A stretch of 12,073 nt of DNA, taken from NCBI GenBank assembly GCA_025925615.1, contig JAICLN010000077.1, positions 1 through 12,073 of the forward strand, written 5' to 3'. Position numbers and translations under genes: made by a program. The notes below the pieces were generated by a model, which ran no database searches, was not told where the DNA came from, and was given only the letters and a program-made list of their open reading frames with translations. Numbering within the stretch: the stretch's first letter is position 1; the number at the start of each line of letters is the position of its first letter. Source of the DNA: Actinomycetospora sp. GTDB lineage: Bacteria; Actinomycetota; Actinomycetes; Mycobacteriales; Pseudonocardiaceae. Positions 6,740 through 12,073 of this stretch are shown piece by piece.

Positions 6740-7111
6740 ATGTCGCACCCCCGTCCCGGCTCCGGACCGCGCGCCCTGCGCCGCCGGTCCGGTTGCCCCC
6801 GTCCCGAGAACCCCGACGGCCGTGACCGCCTGCTCGCCGACCTGCGCGCCGCGCTCGCGACGGCGTGGCTCGCCGAGGACCCGCTGCCGCTGGAGCACCT
6901 CGGCGCGGGGCCCGTCCGCTCGCGCGACGACATCGCCGCGCGGGTCGACTCGCTGGCCCACGCCCTCTGCGACCGCATGGACGCCGAGCACTGGGACCCC
7001 GGAGCCGCCCCGCTCGCGGTGACCTCCGTGCTGGCCGCGTCCGTCCCCGCCGCGGAGGCGCTGCTGCTGCGGGCTGCCGGTCCCGAGGGTCGGGCGCGGG
7101 AGGTGCGGTGA
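6740..7111 (+). CDS. Unrecognised protein, first gene behind the B12 riboswitch
   Basis: A 123-residue cytosolic-type protein with no signal peptide or membrane segment. The first 25 residues are basic and Pro/Gly/Arg-rich (MSHPRPGSGPRALRRRSG). The rest reads as helices (DRLLADLRAALATAWLAED, DDIAARVDSLAHALCDRMD, and an Ala-rich C-terminal helix). I do not recognise the family. The ATG at 6740 has GAGGAAGG six bases upstream and is 70 bases after the B12 box. The stop overlaps the GTG of cobC (GTGA), so the product is made in step with CobC. Position implies a part in cobalamin synthesis, cobalt handling or regulation, but nothing in the residues proves it. The same frame is open further upstream through the riboswitch, which is not a credible coding region. 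Confidence 0.7.
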   Translation: MSHPRPGSGPRALRRRSGCPRPENPDGRDRLLADLRAALATAWLAEDPLPLEHLGAGPVRSRDDIAARVDSLAHALCDRMDAEHWDPGAAPLAVTSVLAASVPAAEALLLRAAGPEGRAREVR

Positions 7112-8211
7112 CGGCGGTCCGCGTGACCGACGACCCGCCCGACGTCGACCCGGGCCACGACGTCGACCCGGGCCACGACGTCGACCCGGGCCACGACGTC
7201 GACCTGGGCCATCACGGCGACGCCGAGGTCGGCCCGGGGCTGGTCGACCTCGCGGTCAACGTCCGCTCCGGTACGCCGCCGGCCTGGCTCGCGGCGCGCC
7301 TCGCGGCGTCGATGGGTGGGTTGGCCGCCTACCCGGACGCGACCGCCGCCCGCGTCGCCGCGGCCGCCGCGCACGGCCGCACCCCGGCGCAGGTGTGGCC
7401 GGTCGCGGGCGTCGCGGAGGCGTTCGTGCTGCTCGCCCGGGCCCTGCGCCCGCGGCACGCAGTGGTCGTCCACCCGCAGTTCACCGAGCCCGAGGCGGCG
7501 CTGCGCGCGGCGGGCCACGCGGTCGACCGGCTCGTCCTCGACGGCGGGTTCACGCTCGACCCGGCGCGTGTGCCGGTCGATGCCGACCTCGTCGTCGTCG
7601 GGAACCCCACCAACCCGACGTCGGTGCTGCACCCGGCGGGGACGGTGGCCGCCCTCGCCCGGCCGGGCCGCGTGCTCGTCGTCGACGAGGCCTTCGCCGA
7701 CACCGTGCCCGGCGAGCCGGAGTCGCTGGCGGCGCGCGACGACCTGCCCGGCCTGGTCGTGCTGCGCAGCCTCACCAAGACCTGGGGACTCGCCGGGTTG
7801 CGGGTCGGCTACCTCCTGGCCGCGCCGGACCTGGTCGACCGGCTCGCCGCCGCGGCCCCGCCCTGGTCGGTGTCCACCCCGGCCCTGGCCGCCCTGTCGG
7901 CGTGCACGACAGCGGGTGCGCGGGCCGAGGCCGACGTGGCGGCCCGCTCGCTGGCGGGCGACCGGGCGCACCTGCTCGCGGGGCTCTCCGGCATCCCCGG
8001 CGTCGAGGTGCGGGGGGAGCCGGCGTCGAGCTTCCTGCTCCTGCGCACGCCGGGCCGTCCCGACGTCCGCGGCCTGCTGCGCGAGCGCGGCTGGGCGGTG
8101 CGGCGCGGGGACACGTTCCCGGGTCTCGACGGCGAGCACATCCGCGTCGCCGTCCGGGACCGGCCGACCTCCGACGCGTTCGTCGCGGAGCTCGCCGCGG
8201 TGCTGCGGTGA
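7108..8211 (+). CDS. cobC: CobC, threonine-phosphate decarboxylase-like PLP enzyme
   Basis: A 367-residue class I/II aminotransferase-fold protein of the Rv2231c-like CobC type. CobC (CobD in Salmonella) decarboxylates L-threonine O-phosphate to aminopropanol phosphate, the lower-ligand linker of B12. Typical segments are present: DLAVNVRSGTPPAWL near the start of the domain, NPTNPT (166-171), VVDEAFAD with Asp193, the PLP lysine in SLTKTWGLAGLRVGYL (Lys224), and C-terminal HIRVAVRD with Arg346. Before the domain there is an odd extension in which DVDPGH is repeated (residues 12-35), explained by an 18-bp DNA repeat. GTG 7108 overlaps the stop of the upstream gene and has GGGAGG (7098-7103). 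The next gene also starts by a GTGA overlap. Decarboxylase activity is inferred from context, since the family resembles histidinol-phosphate aminotransferase. Confidence 0.9.
   Translation: MTAVRVTDDPPDVDPGHDVDPGHDVDPGHDVDLGHHGDAEVGPGLVDLAVNVRSGTPPAWLAARLAASMGGLAAYPDATAARVAAAAAHGRTPAQVWPVAGVAEAFVLLARALRPRHAVVVHPQFTEPEAALRAAGHAVDRLVLDGGFTLDPARVPVDADLVVVGNPTNPTSVLHPAGTVAALARPGRVLVVDEAFADTVPGEPESLAARDDLPGLVVLRSLTKTWGLAGLRVGYLLAAPDLVDRLAAAAPPWSVSTPALAALSACTTAGARAEADVAARSLAGDRAHLLAGLSGIPGVEVRGEPASSFLLLRTPGRPDVRGLLRERGWAVRRGDTFPGLDGEHIRVAVRDRPTSDAFVAELAAVLR
7141..7212 (+). repeat. Four tandem 18-bp repeats encoding DVDPGH
   Basis: Units at 7141-7158, 7159-7176 and 7177-7194 are identical (GACGTCGACCCGGGCCAC). 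The fourth, 7195-7212, differs at two bases and encodes DVDLGH. The period is six codons, so copy number can change without frameshift. The identity of three copies suggests recent expansion. Confidence 0.97.
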
Positions 8212-10091
8212 GCGCCCTCGAACCGGGCGACGCCGCGGCGCTGCACCGCGTCCTCGCGGCCCGCCGTGACGTGCGGACCGGCTTCACCTCCGAGCCGGTG
8301 GACGACGCCGTGCTCCGCCGGGTGCTCGCCGCCGCGCACACCGCTCCGAGCGTCGGGTTCTCCCAGCCCTGGGACTTCCTCGTGCTGCGCGACCCGGCGC
8401 TGCGCGCGGAGCTCGCGTCGCTGGCCTCGGCCCAGCGCGACGCCTTCGCCGCCTCCCTGCCCGCCGCCCGGGCCCGGACGTTCGCCGGGCTGAAGGTCGA
8501 GGCGATCCGCGAGGCGCCGCTCGGCGTCGTCGTGACCTGCGACCCGACCCGCGGCGGCCGCCACGTGCTGGGCCGGCAGACCCAGCCCCGGATGGCGGCG
8601 CACTCGGTGGCCGGGGCGGTGCAGAACCTGTGGCTCGCCGCGCGGGCCGAGGCCCTCGGCGTCGGGTGGGTCAGCTTCTTCGCGGAGCGCGAGCTGGCCG
8701 CGCTGCTCGGCGCCCGGGTCGGGATGCCGCCGCACCTCGAGATCGTCGCCTACCTCTGTCTCGGGCACGTGTCGGCGTTCGCCGACGAGCCCGAGCTCCA
8801 ATCCGCCGGCTGGGCCCGGCGCCGACCGCTGGAGTGGGCCGTGCACGAGGACGTCTGGGGACGACACGACGGCGGCGACGCCCTCGACGCGGCGGTGGCC
8901 GCCTGCGCGTCGCTCGACGTCGCCGAGGGGGAGGCCGCCGCCCGCGAGCGGTTGACCCGCATGACGGTGCCGTCCGGGGCGCTCGGGCAGGTCGCCGAGG
9001 TCGGGGTGCGGCTTTCTGGGCTCGCCGGGTCGTGCCCGCCGCCGGTGCCCGAGCCGGCCGTCGTCGCGGTGTTCGCCGGCGACCACGGCGTGCACGCCCG
9101 CGGGGTGACGCCCTGGCCGCAGGAGGTGACCCACCAGATGGTGGCCAACTTCCTGGCCGGCGGCGCCGCCGTGAACGCCTTCGCCCATCAGGTGGGGGCC
9201 GAGGTCGTCGTCGTGGACGTCGGGGTGGCGGCGACCCTGGACGAGGCGCCCGGCCTGCTGCCGCGCAAGGTGCGGCCCGGGACGGCCGACATGACGGCGG
9301 GCCCGGCGATGTCGCGCGCAGAGGCGCGGGCGGCGGTCGTCGCCGGCGTCGAGGTGGCCCGCGACCTGGTGGCGGCCGGCAACCGGCTGCTCGTGACCGG
9401 GGACATGGGGATCGCGAACACCACCGCGTCCGCCGCGCTGGTGTGCGCGTTCACCGGCGCGGCGCCCGAGGACGTCACCGGGCGGGGCACCGGGATCGAC
9501 GACGCGATGCTCGCCCACAAGACGGCGGTCGTCCGCGAGGCGCTGGCCCTGCACGGTCTGCTCCCGACCCCCGTTTCGAACGAAGGGCACCTTCGGTCGA
9601 ATAGATCGAGCGAAGGTGCCCCTCGCTCGGACTCCGCGGGGCCGGCGGAATCCGGCGATGGGCACCCCTCGGCGGAAAGATCGAGCGAAGGTGCCCTTCG
9701 GTCAGAACGGCTGCCGGCCGCCGCCGATCCCCTCGACGCCCTCGCGGCGGTCGGCGGGCTCGAGATCGCCGGGATCGCCGGGCTGCTCCTCGGGGGAGCC
9801 GCGCTGTGCACCCCCGTCGTCGTCGACGGTGTCGTCGCCGGCGCCGCCGCCCTCGTGGCCGCCGCGCTCGCCCCGACTGCGTCACACGCGTGGCTCGCCG
9901 GTCACCGTTCCGTCGAGCCGGCCCATACCCTGGCGCTGACCCACCTGGGGCTCGGGCCCCTGCTCGACCTCGGGCTGCGGGTCGGCGAAGGGACCGGAGC
10001 CCTCCTGGCGGCGCCGTTGGTCGCCGCCGCGGCGCGGGCGCTCGGCGAGGTCGCGACGTTCGACGCGGCGGGCGTCGCGAGCAAGGACTGA
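8208..10091 (+). CDS. bluB-cobT: BluB-CobT fusion: DMB synthase plus DMB phosphoribosyltransferase
   Basis: A 627-residue two-domain protein. Residues 1 to about 215 are BluB, which cannibalises FMNH2 with O2 to make 5,6-dimethylbenzimidazole. Visible are RRDVR with Asp21, APSVGFSQPW (46-55) and GWVSFF with Ser156, matching Asp32 and Ser167 of Sinorhizobium BluB at one constant offset. Residues from about 235 are CobT, which activates the base to alpha-ribazole phosphate: MTVPSGALG (252-260; usually TKPxGSLG), AGDHGVHARG (Asp292), GRGTGIDD and GEGTGA with Glu594, the expected catalytic base. Fusion of these consecutive steps is known in Propionibacterium freudenreichii (BluB/CobT2). Residues about 455-501 are an extra Ser/Glu/Gly/Arg-rich loop encoded by a palindromic element between EALALHG and DPLDALAAVGGLEIAG. 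GTG 8208 overlaps the cobC stop (GTGA). The frame is intact, so the enzyme may still work. Confidence 0.93.
   Translation: MSALEPGDAAALHRVLAARRDVRTGFTSEPVDDAVLRRVLAAAHTAPSVGFSQPWDFLVLRDPALRAELASLASAQRDAFAASLPAARARTFAGLKVEAIREAPLGVVVTCDPTRGGRHVLGRQTQPRMAAHSVAGAVQNLWLAARAEALGVGWVSFFAERELAALLGARVGMPPHLEIVAYLCLGHVSAFADEPELQSAGWARRRPLEWAVHEDVWGRHDGGDALDAAVAACASLDVAEGEAAARERLTRMTVPSGALGQVAEVGVRLSGLAGSCPPPVPEPAVVAVFAGDHGVHARGVTPWPQEVTHQMVANFLAGGAAVNAFAHQVGAEVVVVDVGVAATLDEAPGLLPRKVRPGTADMTAGPAMSRAEARAAVVAGVEVARDLVAAGNRLLVTGDMGIANTTASAALVCAFTGAAPEDVTGRGTGIDDAMLAHKTAVVREALALHGLLPTPVSNEGHLRSNRSSEGAPRSDSAGPAESGDGHPSAERSSEGALRSERLPAAADPLDALAAVGGLEIAGIAGLLLGGAALCTPVVVDGVVAGAAALVAAALAPTASHAWLAGHRSVEPAHTLALTHLGLGPLLDLGLRVGEGTGALLAAPLVAAAARALGEVATFDAAGVASKD
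9571..9710. mobile_element. Palindromic MITE-like element inserted in frame in the CobT region
   Basis: A 140-bp element. Its 25-bp ends (9571-9595 and 9686-9710) are inverted repeats with 22 of 25 matches; the inner 15 bases CGAAGGGCACCTTCG match perfectly. Inside are two related hairpin units offset by 75 bases (9581-9625 and 9656-9700), which share the 19-base direct repeat AGATCGAGCGAAGGTGCCC (9603-9621 and 9678-9696). A third hairpin, GGACTCCGC/GCGGAATCC (9629-9637 and 9645-9653), lies at the centre, so the whole is roughly a palindrome about 9641. Codon use differs from the host gene (AGA twice, CTT twice, AAT, TCA, mostly GAA for Glu). It encodes about 47 residues with two RSSEGAxRS copies and no stop. 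No transposase and no clear target duplication are seen; mobility is inferred from structure. Confidence 0.78.
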
Positions 10092-10106
10092 GCCGACCAC
10101 CACCCC

Positions 10107-10113
10107 GGAGGGA
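10107..10113 (+). promoter_or_regulatory. Shine-Dalgarno for the GTG start at 10123
   Basis: GGAGGGA, nine bases before GTG 10123, in the 31-bp gap after bluB-cobT. It supports the start and means this gene need not depend on translational coupling like the upstream ones. Confidence 0.7.
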
Positions 10114-10122
10114 CGACACATC

Positions 10123-11355
10123 GTGAGCCCGGCCAGCACGCTCTACCCCGTCGGCCTCGACCTGACCGGTCGCCGCGTCATCGTCGTGGGCGGCGGATCG
10201 GTGGCGCAGCGCCGCGTGGCCGGTCTGCTCGAGGTCGGGGCGGAGGTCGTCGTCGTGAGCCCCGCCGTCACCACCGCGCTCGAGGCCGTGGCCGACTCCC
10301 GCGAGATCACGTGGGAGGCCCGGGAGTACGGGGCCGGCGACCTCGACGACGCCTGGTACGTGGTCGCGGCCACCGACTCGCCCGAGGTCAACGAGGCCGT
10401 CGCCGCCGCGGCCGAGGCCCGCCGCGTCTTCTGCGTGCGCGCCGACGCCGCCGAGTCGGGCACCGCGGTGACCCCGGCCGTGGGGCGCTACGGCGACGTC
10501 ACGGTGGGCGTGCTCGGCGGCGGCGATCCGCGCCGGGCGAGCGGGGTCCGGGACGGCGTCGTCGAGGCACTGCGCACCGGCACGCTGGCCGACCGGCGCC
10601 ACCGCGCGGTCAACCCGGGCGTGACGCTCGTCGGCGGCGGTCCCGGCGACCCCGGCCTCATCACGGTGCGCGGCCGGCAGGCGCTGGCGCAGGCCGACGT
10701 CGTCGTCACCGACCGGCTCGCCCCGCAGCGCCTGCTCGACGAGCTGCCGCCGGACGTCACCGTCATCGACGCCTCGAAGCTGCCCCGTGGGCGGTACATG
10801 AGCCAGGACACGATCAACGCGGTCCTCGTCGACGAGGCGAAGGCCGGGAACCGCGTGGTGCGGCTCAAGGGCGGCGACCCGTTCGTCTTCGGCCGGGGGT
10901 ACGAGGAGATCCAGGCCTGCGCGGCCGCCGGGGTCACCGTCGACGTCGTGCCCGGCGTGACCAGCGCGATCTCGGTGCCCGCGTTCGCCGGCGTGCCGGT
11001 GACCCACCGCGGGGTGACCCACGAGTTCGTCGTCGTCTCCGGGCACCTGCCGCCCGGCCACGCGGAGTCGCTCGTCGACTGGGACGCGCTCGGGCGGCTG
11101 ACGGGCACGATCGTGCTGCTGATGGCGGTGGAGAACATCGGGGTGATCGCCGAGGCGCTGGTCGCGGGTGGGCGCGACCCGGAGACTCCCGCGGTGGCCG
11201 TGCAGGAGGGCGGGCTGCCGGGCGAGACGACGGCACGGTCCACGCTCGCGAAGCTCCCCGGGGCGATCGTCGACGCGGGTCTGCGTCCGCCGGCCGTGAT
11301 CGTCGTCGGTGCAGTAGGTGCGCTTCGCGCTCGTGAGCACTTTCCGGGGCTATAG
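10123..11355 (+). CDS. cobA: CysG-type fusion: precorrin-2 dehydrogenase-like domain plus uroporphyrinogen-III C-methyltransferase
   Basis: A 410-residue protein in CysG order. Residues 1 to about 155 form a Rossmann domain (VIVVGGGSVAQRR, 19-31; FCVRADAAESG further on) like precorrin-2 dehydrogenase/ferrochelatase. Residues from about 165 form the methyltransferase that uses two SAM to turn uroporphyrinogen III into precorrin-2: VTLVGGGPGDPGLI (167-180), VVTDRL, SKLPRG, VRLKGGDPFVFGRG (246-259), VPGVTSAISVPAFAGVPVTH and LLMAVENI. It supplies the entry intermediate for B12 and also siroheme. A CysG-like synonym (cysG) applies. It lies 31 bp after bluB-cobT with its own Shine-Dalgarno, probably still in the riboswitch operon. 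The last seven residues (REHFPGL) and the TAG stop are read from a 42-bp palindrome, so the native C-terminus seems to have been replaced. Confidence 0.94.
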   Translation: MSPASTLYPVGLDLTGRRVIVVGGGSVAQRRVAGLLEVGAEVVVVSPAVTTALEAVADSREITWEAREYGAGDLDDAWYVVAATDSPEVNEAVAAAAEARRVFCVRADAAESGTAVTPAVGRYGDVTVGVLGGGDPRRASGVRDGVVEALRTGTLADRRHRAVNPGVTLVGGGPGDPGLITVRGRQALAQADVVVTDRLAPQRLLDELPPDVTVIDASKLPRGRYMSQDTINAVLVDEAKAGNRVVRLKGGDPFVFGRGYEEIQACAAAGVTVDVVPGVTSAISVPAFAGVPVTHRGVTHEFVVVSGHLPPGHAESLVDWDALGRLTGTIVLLMAVENIGVIAEALVAGGRDPETPAVAVQEGGLPGETTARSTLAKLPGAIVDAGLRPPAVIVVGAVGALRAREHFPGL

Positions 11356-11373
11356 CCCCGTAAAGTGCTCACG
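11332..11373. terminator. 42-bp near-perfect palindrome at convergent gene ends, likely bidirectional terminator
   Basis: The left half (11332-11352, starting CGTGAGCACTTT) and the right half (11353-11373, ending AAAGTGCTCACG) match as inverted repeats at 20 of 21 positions; the one mismatch is 11344/11361. The centre reads GGGGCTATAGCCCC. It spans the end of the CysG-type gene and lies 18 bp from the end of the convergent LiaF-like gene, the expected place for a shared terminator. There is no T-tract beyond it, so termination by hairpin alone, or a repeat-element origin, are both possible. Confidence 0.8.
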
Positions 11374-11387
11374 TGGCCGCAGGCCAC
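11373..11387. repeat. Second short inverted repeat next to the large palindrome
   Basis: GTGGCC (11373-11378) and GGCCAC (11382-11387) are perfect six-base arms around GCA, directly abutting the 42-bp palindrome and followed by CTAGCTAG (11388-11395), which carries the stop of the minus-strand gene. It may add to termination for both converging transcripts. Confidence 0.55.
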
Positions 11388-11391
11388 CTAG

Positions 11392-12057
11392 CTAGTCGTC
11401 GTGGTGGTGCCGCGCCTCGTCGCGCGCGGCCTCGGTGGCGGTCTGCACCTCGATGCTGCCGAACGCTCCGCGCCCGGACACCGCGACCTCCGGGGCGCCG
11501 GGCGGTGCGGCCGCGCACGCCGCGTCGCAGTTCGTGCTCCCGAAGATCGTCGTGCCGGACGTCGTGACGTGCGTGCCGTCGGGGACCACGACCTTCGTGG
11601 ACCCGAAGAGCACGCCGACCTGCACCGTGGACTCCCCGGGCGTGACCTGCACGGTGCGGCTGCCGAAGACGGCTGCGCCCTGGTCGGCGGTGGCGACCCC
11701 GGGCGCGACGATCGCGACGACGGCGATGACGACGGCCCCGACCAGCCCCTGCACGCCCCGTCGCCGGCCGACGTGGTCGTGGCGCTCCGGGCGCCGGGTG
11801 TCCTCGTGCCGCACCGGCTCGGCCGTCCGCGTCGGGGTGTCGTCGGGCGGTGGCGGGGCGGCCTCGTCCGGTAGGTCGGCCACCAGCGGCGCCAGCTCGC
11901 TGCGGAACCGGGCGCCGTAGGCGGCCTTCGCGCGCTCGTCGTACTCGACGAGGGTGAGCATCCCGGCGTCGTGGGCGGCGCGGAGCCGGTCGTCGATCTC
12001 GCGTCGTTCCTTGTCGCCGATCCGCAGCTCGCCGCTCTCCGCCCCCACGGCCGTCAT
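11392..12057 (-). CDS. DUF1707 / LiaF-like (cell-wall-active antibiotic response) membrane protein
   Basis: A 221-residue protein with three parts. Residues 10-62 are a DUF1707 domain (LRIGDKERREIDDRLRAAHD, then GMLTLVEYDERAKAAYGARF and SELAPLVADLP), expected in the cytoplasm. A Pro/Arg/His-rich linker leads to one membrane helix (about 101-124, GLVGAVVIAVVAIVAPGVA). The outer part has the repeated beta-strand motif FGS (131-133, 151-153, 172-174, 199-201) typical of the LiaF/Toast-rack fold, with a Cys pair (177, 181) in one loop. It ends in HHHDD. Related domains take part in envelope stress sensing, but no regulator gene is adjacent, so the role is open. The ATG at 12057 directly precedes the DUF1707 domain. 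It converges on the CysG-type gene across the palindromic terminator. Confidence 0.87.
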   Translation of the reverse strand: MTAVGAESGELRIGDKERREIDDRLRAAHDAGMLTLVEYDERAKAAYGARFRSELAPLVADLPDEAAPPPPDDTPTRTAEPVRHEDTRRPERHDHVGRRRGVQGLVGAVVIAVVAIVAPGVATADQGAAVFGSRTVQVTPGESTVQVGVLFGSTKVVVPDGTHVTTSGTTIFGSTNCDAACAAAPPGAPEVAVSGRGAFGSIEVQTATEAARDEARHHHDD

Positions 12058-12073
12058 CCTCGCGCGCCGTCCG

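Noticed and set aside
7141..7212. Direct repeats considered as a CRISPR array or iteron-type origin
   Set aside because: Units are contiguous with no spacers and keep a six-codon coding period inside cobC.
7809..9665. Long minus-strand open frame antisense to cobC and bluB-cobT
   Set aside because: Arg/Gly/His-rich shadow of well-supported genes; no domain or ribosome site.
9571..9710. Insert in bluB-cobT considered as an inactivating insertion or assembly error
   Set aside because: The frame continues without stop into a normal CobT C-terminus including GEGTGA, and the insert has ordered terminal inverted repeats rather than random sequence.
9475..11340. Long minus-strand open frame antisense to bluB-cobT and the CysG-type gene
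   Set aside because: Same composition artefact; it even passes through the palindromic element without any recognisable protein.
1..12073. tRNA, rRNA, phage or toxin-antitoxin genes
   Set aside because: No cloverleaf, rRNA core, integrase, transposase or toxin-antitoxin-like pair was recognised on either strand.

Overview
The window is high-GC DNA with strong third-position GC bias, many GTG starts and 4-base GTGA gene overlaps. The gene families (DUF1707/LiaF-like membrane protein, F420-type PPOX protein, Rv2231c-like CobC, LuxR-type regulator) point to an actinobacterium, most likely Pseudonocardiaceae (Pseudonocardia or a close relative). The family assignment is inference from gene content and protein style, not from a database match.

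Left part (1-2054, minus strand): a probable four-gene operon reading leftward. It holds mobA (molybdenum cofactor guanylyltransferase), a small cysteine-containing lipoprotein, a PPOX/F420-type flavin-fold protein and a DUF985-type cupin cut by the window edge. A 102-bp divergent gap containing a dyad-symmetric hairpin separates it from a short charged protein on the plus strand (2157-2393).

Central part (2443-6456, plus strand): a one-carbon pair, formate-tetrahydrofolate ligase (fhs) and a cyclodeaminase/cyclohydrolase-family protein. Together they can make 10-formyl- and 5,10-methenyl-THF from formate. They are followed closely by a Rhizobium-type (PF06089) asparaginase, then by a LuxR-type regulator with a degenerate receiver domain.

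Right part (about 6490-11355, plus strand): a vitamin B12 operon behind a cobalamin riboswitch. Its order is an unrecognised 123-aa protein, cobC (threonine-phosphate decarboxylase-like, with an unusual DVDPGH repeat at its N-terminus), a BluB-CobT fusion (dimethylbenzimidazole synthesis plus activation in one chain), and a CysG-type protein (precorrin-2 dehydrogenase-like domain plus uroporphyrinogen-III methyltransferase). The first three genes are linked by GTGA overlaps. The last gene has its own Shine-Dalgarno 31 bases downstream. A convergent DUF1707/LiaF-like membrane protein closes the window.

The most unusual structures are two kinds of palindromic DNA lying inside coding sequence. 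One is a roughly 140-bp element with 25-bp terminal inverted repeats and tandem hairpins, inserted in frame in the CobT domain and adding about 47 residues. The other is a 42-bp nearly perfect palindrome that encodes the last seven residues and the stop codon of the CysG-type gene and probably also ends transcription. Both look like repeat families that tolerate, or exploit, insertion into genes.
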